Shown here: piece after piece, positions 20,403 to 30,671 of the stretch
Position numbering within the stretch: position 1 is the first letter of the stretch
Layout of the letters: each line of letters starts with the position of its first letter
DNA from: Closterium sp. Naga37s-1
Lineage: Eukaryota > Streptophyta > Zygnematophyceae > Desmidiales > Closteriaceae
Assembly (NCBI GenBank): GCA_947471745.1
Contig: CANJKZ010000723.1
Span: 7,632,501 to 7,696,500, forward strand
Direction of reading: 5' to 3'
Length of the DNA stretch: 64,000 nt
Made by a program: the position numbers and the translations under genes
Notes under the pieces: generated by a model
Told to the model about the DNA's origin: nothing
Seen by the model: the letters and a program-made list of their open reading frames with translations, nothing else
Databases searched by the model: none

Positions 20403-21533
20403 AGCCTCCTACGGCCAATCTACGGTCTCCGCCAGGCGCTGCGTGAGTGGCATGACACACTAAGGACGAAACTTGCGACTCTTGGGTTTGCTCCTTCCAC
20501 TGCTGACCCGTCGTTGTTTCTGCGCACCGACACTTCGCTGCCGCCGTTCTACATCCTCGTATACGTCGACGACTTGGTCTTTGCCACTGCTGACACTGAG
20601 GCTCTCTCCCTGGTGAAGTCGGAGCTGTAGAAGAGACACACGTGCACAGATCTGGGTGAGCTGCGCAGTTACCTTGGCTTGCAGTTCATCCAGGACAGAG
20701 CACGCCACACCATCACGCTGACTCACTCACACATGGTGCAGCAGGCCCTTCAGCGTTTCGGCTTCACCTGGTCCTCGGCACAGGCCACTCCTCTGGCTAC
20801 AGGTCACTCGCTCTCAGCTCCACCTTCGGACGAGTCCGTAGAGCCGAGATACCCAGAGCTAGTGGGCTGCCTCATGTACCTGATGACCTGCACACGTCCT
20901 GACCTTGCGTACCCTCTTGGCCGTCTGGCTCGCTACGTGACTCCTGGTAGGCACCAAAAGGTGCACATGGATGCTGGTAAGAGGGTACTGCGCTACTTGT
21001 GCAGTACATCGGGCATGGGGCTCGTGCTTGGAGGACGGGGCGACGTTGTCCTCACTGGGCACTCGGACGCTTCTTGGGTTGACGACCTGACTACGCATCG
21101 GTCGTCACAGGGTTACACCTTCGGTCTTGGCTCTAGCTCTGTTTCATGGCGGTCTACACGCTCGTCTTCTGTTCTTGGCTCCAGTTGTGAGGCTGAGATC
21201 TACGCCACAGCCATGGCTGCACAGGAGTTACGCTGGCTCACCTACCTGCTGACCGACTTGGGAGAGCGGCCTCGTTCTCCTCCAGTTCTGTACATAGACA
21301 ACAAGGCTGCCATTGCCTTGTGTCAGGAGCTCAGACTGGAGCACAGAACGAAGCCAGTCGTTCTGCGTTACTTCCTTGCTCGAGAGTTGCAGCAGCGTGG
21401 TCAGCTTCGTCTTGCTTACGTGGCCACTAGGGCCAATACTTCTGATATATTCACCAAGGCACTTCCGTCTGGTGATCAACAGCGCTTTTATACTTTGTTA
21501 GGCCTTGTGCCTACGTTTCCTCACTTGCTGTAG
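20403..21533 (+). pseudogene. K copia RT C-half and RNase H
   Basis: It continues in frame after the TAG with the Y-V-D-D-L catalytic block (about 20560). A second TAG at 20628-20630 (CAG in relatives) follows, then an open stretch to 21533 with the RNase H signatures G-H-S-D-A-S-W, S-S-C-E-A-E-I-Y and Y-I-D-N-K-A. It ends with the family C-terminus T-F-P-H-L-L. The three broken pieces of K pol retain all domains, so decay is by point changes and insertions, not deletion. Confidence 0.85.
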
Positions 21534-21722
21534 ACTCTGCTTGTACAGTGATATATATATACATATATATATATATACATATATATGTATATACATACAT
21601 ACATACCTGCATGCTTGCTCTTGCTAGGTAATGATCACTGTGTTGCTGTTGTTGCATATATACCTCTGCATGTGAACTAGCTTTGTGGCCCCTTGGTCTC
21701 CCCCACTTTGCCTATGGGGGTG
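21534..21722 (+). other. K 3' untranslated region, AT microsatellite and polypurine tract
   Basis: There is an alternating TA/CA microsatellite at 21550-21606. The conserved family 3' block follows, ending CCCCCACTTTGCCTATGGGGGTG directly before the LTR. The CCCCCA and TGGGGG halves are complementary. Confidence 0.75.
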
Positions 21723-21855
21723 TGTCAAATTATATATATGCTATATATGTTTAAGCTGTAGTGGGGTAGCCAGTATGGGGTACAGTCCCGTTAGGGTTTC
21801 ATGTTTGTACCAAACTGTTCCTTAGTTCAATCATTCCTGCTAGTTGATTCCGACA
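21723..21855 (+). repeat. 3' LTR of K (133 bp)
   Basis: TGTCAAATTATATATATGC to GATTCCGACA. It retains the GGGGTACAGTCCCGTTAGGG block missing from the 5' copy and is followed by TSD GGTGC. Confidence 0.88.
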
Positions 21856-22108
21856 GGTGCGCCAGTTAAATAGCCTCTTTGATCATCCCCATCATGCCAG
21901 TGGAGTGGATCAACTTGATATGCTATAATGCTAGGGCCAGTTCTTTAAACCAGTTTCTATGGGGCGTACGCCTTCCCAAGGGTAACGGAGGCGTGCAAAG
22001 GTTTCCTCAGGCTGGACGGAAATCAGCCTTCAAGTGCTAAGGCAGAAGGGAGCTTGACTTTCATGCCTTCTTTTGTGCACATTTCACCCTGTTTCTTTGC
22101 AATTGCAA
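21856..22108. other. Host-like intergenic DNA
   Basis: Unique-looking, moderately AT-rich sequence between K and a MITE. I see no ORF, RNA gene or repeat in it. Confidence 0.4.
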
Positions 22109-22112
22109 GTAC

Positions 22113-22578
22113 CGTAAGCCCCCGGATAGAAGCGCAGGCCTCGGATAAGCGCCGGCGCTTATAAAAGGATGAGGGCGCTTATATCTGGTCCTCGATTATA
22201 TGCGCACCCCTGAAGGCTTACGGATTATAAGCGCCACCCTCTGTAATATTTTTTATATTTTTACTGGAAACGCTGTAACGGAACGTAATATTGCATCCCC
22301 ACATTCAGAATTTCGAAACCCTTCCCCTTCGCGTGACTCAATGCCTTCGCGTCCAGTCAGAATGAGCTGTCATGGGGTCAAACTGACTCAGCCACTGCCG
22401 ATTTACGCGAAATTTACATTCGATGTCCTCTACAATATCGATTCGTTTCAAATCGCAAGGACGAGATGAACACTCGTTATAAGCCCCGGCGCTTATAAAA
22501 ATCCTCAAATATAAGCGCACCCCCAAAAAAACAGTGCTTTTTTACACCCCCAGGGGCGCTTCTATCCGGGGGCTGACG
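22113..22578. mobile_element. Palindromic MITE-like element with 23-27 bp TIRs
   Basis: The termini GTACCGTAAGCCCCCGGATA (22109) and GTACCGTCAGCCCCCGGATA (minus from 22582) match at 26 of 27 positions. If GTAC is the target duplication, the element is 466 bp. GTAC is itself palindromic, so that boundary is uncertain. Subterminal GCGCTTATA motifs recur in both orientations (GCCGGCGCTTATAA near both ends). The interior is noncoding. I cannot assign a superfamily. Confidence 0.7.
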
Positions 22579-22719
22579 GTACGGTACTGATTTCATTCTT
22601 GAAAAACAATGCACCATTGACAAGTTACCTACTTACATCCACACACATCTCCGCTCTTCAGAAATCACAACACTGCATGGCATGGACCCCTGGCAAGTAC
22701 TACACTTGCACCCAAATGC

Positions 22720-23953
22720 TTATTTCACCTTTGTCACAACCTTCCCACAGAGAGCGAACTGGTTTCCCTCACGTGCCACAACTCCGTAAGATGATCCTTC
22801 CCGTACAAAGTCATTAGCAATATCGCGGGCGCTGTCCTCCGTACGAGCAGAAATCTCTTCGTTAAACATGAAGCTGTAACGCTTACGGGATCCATCCTTA
22901 GTGATGTTAACCCAAGGAGGATTGTTAAAGCTTGCGACGAAGCAGGACGATGCAAAACCCACCCCCGGAAGACCTCCTCCTTTGAGGTTTAAGAGAAGGT
23001 ATTTGATGACAACTCTGTAGGCGTTAGCATTGTACCTGCAAACAGGGCAAAGGGACGATAGTCAGAAAACACTGCCGTGGCCCATCATGCTCCTTCAGAA
23101 GCACTGCCAGCGACTCTCAGAGGGCACCGATGCAGCCATATGATAGCACCAAATGCTCCTCCCTCTCCAGTGCCAACACTACTAGTTCAAGACCCGCAAG
23201 AGCACCGTGTGACACGGCGGTTGCTTGAGGACGTCTCAAACACAAATGGGAACAATTGAACGAGGGAACGGCAGCTTACTTCACCGCCTTCAACAGCATT
23301 TTCCCCGAAGCTCCTGCGTCGCCGACCACCTTCCCGTTGCGCTTGGTAGGACGCAGCTTGACCACATATTTCACTGGTAACGGGAGTCATGGGGGGGGGG
23401 ATGGGGAAGATGGGAAGTTGGTGGCTGCTGACTCAGGTTTCTGAGCTGGGGAATGTGAAGGATCGGGAAGCTGCGAAAGCGAATGTTGGAACTGATGTGG
23501 AATTATCCAGCACACGCCGCTAACTGTAGCACACACACCAGCATGCACATCAAGTGCAAGCACATATCAGCTATAGCAAGTCCTCTGGAAAATGTTGCTT
23601 GGGTGCAAACTACCTCGAGGTAACCTACACAAACTGAGCGGCGCGGCGAGTGCACTACTGAGCATTCGCACTGCGCTATGTGCACGGCGAGAGGTATACG
23701 CAATGTATCACAACCACCTGCAAGTGTCTATGCGGCGCACGGCGATTGTATTAACCAGTCAACGCGACAAAGTGGCATTGCTGCCAGCATGTTTGCCGCC
23801 TCTAAAACCGGAGACCGTACCACTGACGGCTAAGACACTTACAGATTGTCTTTCCCTTGTTCACCAGAGGCCTGGCCTGAGCGGCAGAAGCGGCAGAAGA
23901 GCCGCCGTCATGAGTGAGGAGAGACGCGCCGTATGCAGTGCAGACAGTCACAC
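22720..23953 (-). CDS. Host gene, three 3' exons, product not recognised
   Basis: Three exons join in frame on the minus strand: 23953-23843, 23373-23280 and 23035-22720 (stop). The splice sites are acceptor CCTACAG/GTGTG, donor ATCT/GTAAGTG, acceptor TTACCAG/TGAAA, donor GTGAA/GTAAGC and acceptor TTTGCAG/GTACA. Exon phases agree at both joins, giving about 172 residues. The middle part reads K-T-I-L-K-Y-V-V-K-L-R-P-T-K-R-N-G-K and the C-terminus K-V-V-T-K-V-K. The protein looks soluble and basic/polar, with no obvious transmembrane segment. I do not recognise the family. The 5' end is unresolved: an ATG at 24043-24045 could supply it by a weak GTCTCA donor. Introns are 469 and 244 bp. Confidence 0.65.
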
Positions 23954-24328
23954 CTGTAGGTCGGGAATGCAGGTAGGCAGGCAGGGCAGGCATGCAGGCA
24001 GGCAGGCAAGCAGGTGTGGGCAGGCAACGATTTGAGACTTGTCATTGTTCTGACCGAAATTGAATTGAAGCTGTTCCTCCCCAGAAGCCCCAGCAAGAAG
24101 CCCGAGGGCTACTCTCGCAAAATGCTTGAGATTCAGGGCTTACAGAGCAGCATGATGTATAGGAGAGATGGTACGCGGCGTTCCATGCTGATCCCAAAAT
24201 GCTTCGTAGCCTTGATTTGCCAAATACGAGCCAAGTGTGAGAAGATTTGTGCGACATGTTGGATATCCCAAACATTTTAAATGTGCGAACCCGGCGCGTG
24301 GCATGGGGAAGCACCTGCACACAGAAGA

Positions 24329-24505
24329 GGAACCCGGTGTACGGAAGGGACCCGGGGGTACGAAAGGGAAACCCGGTGTACAGAAGGGGCCCGGGGGTGC
24401 GAAAGGGAAACCCGGTGTACAGAAGGGGCCCGGGGGTGCGAAAGGGAAACCCGGTGTACAGAAGGGGCCCGGGGTACGAAAGGGAAACCCGGTGTACCAA
24501 AGGGG
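24329..24505. repeat. 39-bp minisatellite, about 4.5 units
   Basis: The unit resembles CCCGGTGTACAGAAGGGGCC followed by CGGGGGTGCGAAAGGGAAA. Because 39 is a multiple of three, it stays open in all plus frames and in one minus frame (24590-24042, with a 13-residue repeat starting PGPLLYTGFPF). It lies upstream of the host gene on the gene's strand. I do not count the ORFs as genes. Confidence 0.85.
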
Positions 24506-24611
24506 AACCTGGAGCGAGACTATTCCAGGGTCCCCCCAAAAACCTTGTTGAAAACATCCGGGTTCCGAAATGCACCTGAAAATCGCTCAAATTCAGGAAA
24601 CTGAAAATCTG

Positions 24612-24911
24612 TGTAAGGATTTACAAATCCTTACTGAGGCACTCGTTAGCGAGGTCATCCCGAGGGTCACGCGACGAACCTGTCCTTCCTATTTCGTCGC
24701 ACCGAACCACTCCCGAGACGGCCTCCGCACCAATCGCAACCATCACCGAGCCATCCTCGCCCAACCTCCCCGCCTAGCTAGGACTTCCCCTATTTAGGCC
24801 TCGCTACTTCATTGTTTCGTCATTCTGTAATTCTCATTCTCGTTATTCGTTTTACTGCGCACTCTGCAAGTTCATTCATAATAAACCGTGTGATCGTGTA
24901 ACCAGAACACA
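24612..24911 (+). repeat. Possible solo LTR of a gypsy-type element
   Basis: It starts with TGTAAGGATTTACAAATCC, an inverted-repeat start like that of the G1 LTR (minus, TGTAAGGAAAATTCC). A TATTTAGG box follows, then a T-rich stretch near 24810-24870 and AATAAA at 24880-24886, ending around GAACACA. No partner copy or clear TSD was found, so boundaries are approximate. Confidence 0.45.
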
Positions 24912-24919
24912 AAAATAAA

Positions 24920-24939
24920 TTGTAAGGAAAGTTAATTTT
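24920..24939. repeat. Fragment of another LTR start, target of G1
   Basis: TGTAAGGAAAGTTAATTTT here continues across G1 as CCTTATCGGGG at 45707. Rejoined, it would form a TAAGGAAA/TTTCCTTA hairpin, the signature of gypsy LTR starts in this window. Confidence 0.5.
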
Positions 24940-25281
24940 TGTTACGAGTGCAATTAAGTGAGCGAGCGAGAATTGCACTATCGAAGCAAGAGTCCAATGA
25001 GCGAAGGCATGAGCGAAGAAATATAGCGAAACTACAGTGGTAACGGTAATGGACTGTGGTTGTCGCGCGACGGGCCTGGGACTGAGGTTTGGGAAAATGT
25101 CGAAGCGGAGGTCCGGAGCGCGGGTTACCCGCCGAGCCGTGAGGTCGGGGTGCGACGTGCGAAAGTGGCGGGAGGATTGTTGATGCGAGGGTTTGCGAGT
25201 GGTAACGGTGCTGACTGTGGTGCTACAGTAGTGTACGCGCTGAGCGGAGACGCGAAGTAAGGAAAAGGAATTTTCCTTACA
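24940..25281 (-). repeat. 3' LTR of G1 (342 bp)
   Basis: On minus it starts TGTAAGGAAAATTCC and ends CACTCGTAACA. It is preceded (minus) by a long G/A run at 25282-25305 serving as polypurine tract. Confidence 0.9.
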
Positions 25282-25316
25282 CTTCCCCCCTCCCCCCCCC
25301 CCTAAGGAGGTCCTCC

Positions 25317-26017
25317 TTACGAAATTGTGTGTACATCCCTGAAGTTTCGGCTGCGCGGATACTCTGTGAGGACGGGGTGGTTTTCGATCCTGTCCAGGAG
25401 AACCCAGTTGTCTTCGGTGGGTGTACGGTCTTTCCAGCGGATCAGGAACTCGATCCTTCGGGCTCCTCGAGGGTCACGAACTCTGTGGCTCAGAATTTTC
25501 TCGGGTGTGATGATTGGTTCGGTCGGCGGTCGTGTCATGCTGGCTGGGCGATTACGTGGCAGTTGGCTTGTGGACGGTATGTAGGGGCGCAGTAGGCTGA
25601 CGTGGAAGGACGGGCTGACGTACCAGTCAGCGGGGAGGAGGAGATGGGCGGTGACGGGTGTAATCATGTGGCTGATGCGGAATGGTCCACAGTATCGGGG
25701 GCGAAGTTTTGGGGTGATGGGCAGGCGGAGGTTCTGGGTGTCAAGTAAAACTAGGTCGTCAGGCTGGTAAGTAACTGGTCGACGGTGGCGGTCGACGTTA
25801 CGTTTAGCGATGATGTTCGATTTTTTTATTGCGTCTGCTGCCCGGGTCCGTGCTGCTTGTAAAATTTCGACGAACTGTTGTGCTCGTGGCACCCGGTTGT
25901 CGGGATTTGGGGTCATGGGTACTGTCGGGTCCTGTCCGTAGTTCAGGTAAAACGGTGACTGTTGGGTCGTGGCGGACGGTGAGTTGTTGTATGCGAACTC
26001 GATGAGTGGCAGCTGTT
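25317..26017 (-). pseudogene. G1 integrase C-terminus and chromodomain
   Basis: After the H insertion the integrase resumes on minus (about 26017) with Q-Q-L-P-L-I-E-F-A-Y-N-N-S and the C-terminal beta-barrel block (G-P-F-R-I, F-H-V-S-L-L-R-P-Y). A chromodomain follows: E-K-I-L-S-H-R-V, then I-E-F-L-I-R-W-K-D and T-E-D-N-W, stopping at 25317. In chromoviruses this tail directs integration through histone marks; here that role is inferred from family knowledge. The piece itself is intact but physically separated from the rest of pol by the 6.5-kb H element. Confidence 0.88.
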
Positions 26018-26022
26018 GTTCC

Positions 26023-26146
26023 TGTCAAACATTTATCACATAGCTTGTCTAGGCTATAGTGGGGTAGACACTAAGGGGTACAGTTTCCTAGGGTTTCCTA
26101 CTTGTACCCAACTCTTCCATAGTGCATTCACTCATCTTTCTTCACA
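26023..26146 (+). repeat. 5' LTR of H (124 bp)
   Basis: TGTCAAACATTTATCAC to TTTCTTCACA, containing GGCTATAGTGGGGTAG. TSD GTTCC precedes it. Confidence 0.9.
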
Positions 26147-26938
26147 TGGTATAGAGCGGGTTCCCTAGTGGGACCGTTTCTTCCTAAGGGCCCACCATTT
26201 TTTTTTTTTTTCCTAACCTGCACGAAGCGCGCTTCGCGCTCTGCCCTGCCCTACCCTTTCGCGGCCCCTTAGCGGCCTGCCCTGCTCCTGAGGCTCGTCG
26301 CGGCCCCCCTTTGCGGCCCCTTCGCGGCCCCTACGCAGCCCCTTCGCGGCCCCTTCGCAGCCCCTTAGCGGCCCCTTCGCGGCCCCTTAGCGGCCCCTTC
26401 GCGGCCCCGCCCCGTCGCCAGTCGCGGCCCCACCCCGTCGCCACCCGGGTGTCGCCCCTGCCTCGTCGCGATGCCCCTGCGGGACCCACGCGTCGCCCCC
26501 GCCTCGTCGCGACGCCCCTGCGGGACCCGCGAGGCGCGGCTCCTGCGCGTCGCGACGCCCCAACGGGACCTGGGCGTCGCCCCTGCCCGCCGCGGCGCCT
26601 TGCCCTACCCCGCGCCCGACCTTCGGACGGCCGCCCCTCCCCCGCCCTGCAGCAGCTGACGTCGCAGCCCTGCCCCGCCCTACAGCAGCTGCCGTCGCGT
26701 CCCTGCCCCGCCCTGAAGCAGTGGCCGTCGCGGCCCGGCCCCGCCCTGCAGCATCTGCCGCGGAGCTTCCTCCTGCGGTCGCGGCCCCGCCCTTCAGCAG
26801 CTGCCGCCGTCGTACGCCTGCCCTTCTCGCCACTGGTGAGCACTTCCCTGCCCGCGCTGCTATTGCTGCTACTGCTGTTACTGCTGCTCCTGCTGCTACT
26901 GCTCTTTCTACTGCTACTGCTGCTCCTGGCGTGGCCAG

Positions 26939-28453
26939 ATGCAGCTCCAGCGCCGTCCGCGTGAGTCCCTCACGCCCCAGCAGCTTCGTGAGTGGTACGC
27001 TAGTTGGGGTTGTAGGGGTGGCCGCGCTGCTACTACTGCTACTGCTGCTGCTGCTACTACTGCGACTACTACTGCTACTGCTGCTACGGCTACTACTGCT
27101 ACTGCTGCTCCTGGTGGTGGCCGCATGCAGCTGCAGCGTCGTCCGTGCGAGTCCCTCACGCCCCAGCAGCTTCGTGAGTGGTACGCTAGTTGGGGTTGTC
27201 GGGGTGGCCGTAGTGGGAGTCGCCCTGGAGTGGGTGGTTCGGGAGCTTCTGGTAGTGGCCAGGTGCAGCTGCAGCGTCGTCCCCGCGAGGCTCTTTCGCC
27301 CTAGCAGCTTCGTAAGTGGTACACTCAGAGTAGAGGGTCACGGAGTACTGCTCGCTGCCCGTACGTCATTCGCACGGGTGTCCGGACTGGTCAGCCTTGC
27401 GGGACACCTGGTCACATAGAGTCCCGCTGCTTCGCTCGTCTGAGTGACGCTTGGCGTACAGAGTTTGGCGACGACGCTGAGCTCCCCTCCTGGCTGGAGT
27501 TGCTTAGGCAGAGGGTAGATATCTTTGCTCTTGACTATGATGCTATCCTCACTGCCATGTATGCATTGTCTACTAGTGCTGAGGGTGCCTGTCACCTGTG
27601 TGTGCCGCCTGACCCCGGTATCCAGTCTGCTGCTCTAGGTACTGGTGAGGCTGCTGCTCTAGGTGCTTGTGCATCTCCTGCTCTAGGTGTTGGTGAGGCT
27701 GCTGCTCTAGGTGCTGGTGAGTCTGCTCTCTCTGGTGCTGCGCCTGCTGCGGTCTTGCACAACTTCACCCTTGACTCGGGTGCTTCCCGCTCCTTCTTTC
27801 GAGACTGCACCACACTCACACCGCTTAGTCGGCCGGTTGCAGTCTCCCTGGCAGGCCCCTCTGGGGGTCCTATCTTTGCCCACTACTCCACTGTCCTACC
27901 GTGTCCGGCGGCCCCGTCTAGCTCCCTGTTAGGTCTTTACCTCCCCTCGTTCTCTACTTACTTGGTGAGTGGTGCTGACCTGCAGGATGGGGGGGTTGAC
28001 TAGTTCACTCCTGCGAGTCAGCGAGTGACCCACTGTACGTGTGCTCGGACGGGCCGACACTTGGCCACGTTTACCCGTCAGCCGGGGTCGAGCCTCTACA
28101 CACTGACTACCGAGTCTCCTCCGGTTACTGCGTCTGGTCAGGCAGCTGCGTTGGGTCACGTGTTTGCTGTAGCGTCCCTGTCTGGTCCTGAGTCTGCCCC
28201 CTGCTCGTATCGTCTCCTGTCTCACCAGACTCTCCTCTGGCACCACCGCCTTGGTCACCCCTCCCTGCCTCGTCTCCGAGGCATGGCCTCCCATGTCCTT
28301 GTCTCTGGTCTCCCCCGGTCCCTCCCTCCCCTTCTCCCGGGGCCTGCCCCTACCTGCGTTCCCTGCGTGGAGGGGCGGCAGCGCGCCGCTCCTCACTCCT
28401 TCGAGTTTCCTCCGACAGAGGCTCCGCTGCAGACTCTCCACATGGATGTGTAG
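26939..28453 (+). pseudogene. H copia zinc finger, protease and pre-integrase
   Basis: Two LTPQQLREWYASWG motifs are separated by a Thr/Ala microsatellite-derived stretch (27030-27115). A third, degenerate motif follows TAG 27302-27304. The derived zinc finger C-P-Y-V-I-R ... C-X4-H-X4-C comes next, then the protease L-D-S-G-A-S (about 27774), TAG 28001-28003 and the pre-integrase L-W-H-H-R-L-G-H-P with C-V-P-C. TAG 28451-28453 replaces the Trp of D-V-W-G-P. Compared with A, the three stops are C-to-T or G-to-A changes. Confidence 0.8.
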
Positions 28454-30671
28454 GGCCCAGCCCGCGTCCGTGGACAGGGTCACGAGCGTTACTTCCTACT
28501 GGTGGTTGACGACTACTCGCGTTACACCACGGTCTTCCCCTTGCGCTGCAAGGGTGAGGTCACTGAGGTGTTGATCGACTGGATCCGCGCTGCCCGTCGT
28601 CAGCTCAGAAAGAGTTTCGACTCGGACTTTCCTGTTCTGCGTCTGCACTCCGACAGAGGTGGAGAGTTTTCCTCCGACCTTCTGCGAGCCTTCTGTCGTG
28701 CGGAGGGCATCCGCCAGACGTTCACGCTTCCGGCCTCTCCGCAGCAAAATGGGATTGCTGAGCGCCGCATTGGCATGGTCATGGACGTAGCTCGTACGTC
28801 CATGATCCATGCGGCTGCTCCCCATTTTCTGTGGCCGTTCGCGGTTCAGTACGCGGCGCATCAGATCAACCTTCAGCCCCGGGTCTCCATGCCGGAGACC
28901 TCCCCTACTCTGCGGTGGACGGGGAAGGTTGGCGATGCATCTGCGTTACGTGTCTGGGGATCTCGAGCTTTCGTCCGCGACTTGTCTGCGGACAAGCTGT
29001 CCTCCCGTGCTGTTCCTTACGTCTTCCTTGGCTTCCCCCTTGACGCGCCTGGTTGGCAGTTTTACCACCCCACCTCGCGTCGTCTTCTGTCCTCTCAGGA
29101 TGTCACGTTTGACGAGTCGGTTCCTTACTACCGTCTCTTCCCCTACCGCACTGCCCCCCTCTCCCCCCCCGCCGCTCTTCCTCACGCCAGGTCCCCCCCC
29201 GGTAGACCCCCTTCCCCCTCAGGGTCCTGCCCCCTCAGGTGTGTCCCAGGTAGACGCAGTCGAGCCTGTCGAGGTAGCTGTTGACTCTGGTGCTGCTAGG
29301 GGTGCTGAGCCTGCGGGTGCCGGGTCTGGGGGTGCTGAGCCTGAGCGTGCGGAGCCTGGGGTTGCTGGGTCTGGGGGTGCGGAGCTTGAGGGTGCTGGGC
29401 CTGCGCGTGTGGAGTCTGGCGGTGCTGAGCCTGGAGGTCCTTCGGGTGCTGCTTCCCAGCGGGAGCCCCTCTCTCCGCAGGAGCTACACGAGTGGTTTGC
29501 TCGGCGCTGGAGCCGTGCTGCTGGAGCTGGTGGTGCTACGGGCGCTGGAGGTTCTGCTGCTGCTGGAGGTCCTTCTGCTGCTGGGGCTGCTGGGGGTTCT
29601 GGAGCCACGGGTCCCGGAGGTGCTCGTACTGGAGGTACTGGAGCTGCTGGGCCTGGTGGTGCTACTAGTGCTGGAGCTGCTGGCGGTGCTGGAGCTGGCG
29701 GTGCTGCTGGAGTAGGTGCTACTGGAGGCACTAGAGCTAGAGCTGCTTCGTCTTCCGGTAGTCCTGCTGGAGCTGGAGCTGCTGGAGGTGCTGGAGCTGG
29801 AGGTGCTGCTGGAGCCGGTGCTCCTGTGGGTGCTGGCGTTGGCGCTACTGGAGCGGTTGGTGGAGCGGCTGGAGCTGTTGGAGCTGACGCTGGGGGTGCT
29901 GGTGCTGTCCCTGCTGGTTCTGGAGGTGCTGCGCGGCCGCGGCCGTACTTCGTTCCGCTCCTTGAGCAGGTTCTTGGTCTCCCGCCTGATGCTGGTCCAG
30001 CTCCTTCCTTAGAGTGTCCACCGCCTGTCCAGTCCGAGTCACAGTTACAGCTGGCCTCCCCACTCCCTGCTCCTTCTCCCTACACTGGTCCTACTGGAGG
30101 TCTTGCTGAGCGTCGTGAGCCTGAGTCTCGTCCTGCGTCGCCTGTTCGTGCTGCTCGCACTGGTCGTCGTGTTCCGCGTCAACATCCTCCTGCGGTCCCA
30201 GGCACGCACTAGATTGCACTGCGTCCTTCCACTGCTCCACTGCGTGTCCCTTTGCCGTCTCCTCCAGAGTCCTCTCTTCCTGCTCTTGCTGACCCGGAGT
30301 CTGACTCCCTTCGTGTTGCCAGTCCTACTGTCATGCGTCTCCTGGCTACTGTTGTCACTGACCCTTCCTTTGAGTCCACTGCTGCGTCTGCCTTAGTTGC
30401 TGAGCTTGTCGACTTCACTGCTCACTGTCGTCTAGACTACGCAGCTAGTCTTGTTGCTGAGTCTAAGTCTGTCTGTCCTCCGTCCGTCGGGGGTGAGTGT
30501 GCTCTTAGCACAGACGTCCTTGAGGACAGGCAGGAGGAGTTCCAGTGTTTTGCTGCTGCTTTACCTCATCTCGTGTCCATGCTGCTTGCCCCTGAGGGAG
30601 ACCCGGATGCACCAGACATCCCGACCCCATGCTCTTACGCAGAGGCGATAGAGGGTCCCTACTCCTCTTAG
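28454..30671 (+). pseudogene. H copia integrase and linker
   Basis: The open frame 28502-29284 holds V-V-D-D-Y-S-R-Y, H-S-D-R-G-G-E-F and N-G-I-A-E-R-R-I-G, the integrase catalytic region, through F-L-G-F-P and D-V-T-F-D-E-S-V-P-Y. A frame change near 29180 passes coding to the frame carrying the Gly/Ala/Pro linker with LSPQELHEWFARRW. The pre-RT segment S-F-E-S-T-A-A-S-A-L-V-A-E-L-V-D-F runs to TAG 30669-30671 (CAG in A). Confidence 0.78.

Larger units (their letters stand above)
12489..21855 (+). mobile_element. K: decayed full-length copia element with nested inserts
   Basis: LTRs at 12489-12604 and 21723-21855 are flanked by GGTGC on both sides (12484-12488 and 21856-21860). The 5' LTR lacks about 17 bp (GGTACAGTCCCGTTAG region) present in the 3' LTR. 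The primer site TGGTATCAGAGCAG (12605-12618) is the clearest initiator-Met-tRNA match in the window. The polypurine tract is TATGGGGGTG, next to 21723. Inside are element M (12808-14388) and a 535-bp solo-LTR-like insert (17156-17690). Gag and pol contain frameshifts and several stops. Confidence 0.9.

Noticed and set aside
24329-24505. CRISPR-like repeat array
   Set aside because: Units are contiguous 39-bp repeats without unique spacers, in a eukaryotic context. It is a minisatellite.
24042-24590. 182-codon repeat protein upstream of the host gene
   Set aside because: The 39-bp repeat keeps several frames open at once, and no splice-compatible phase connects it to the first confirmed exon.
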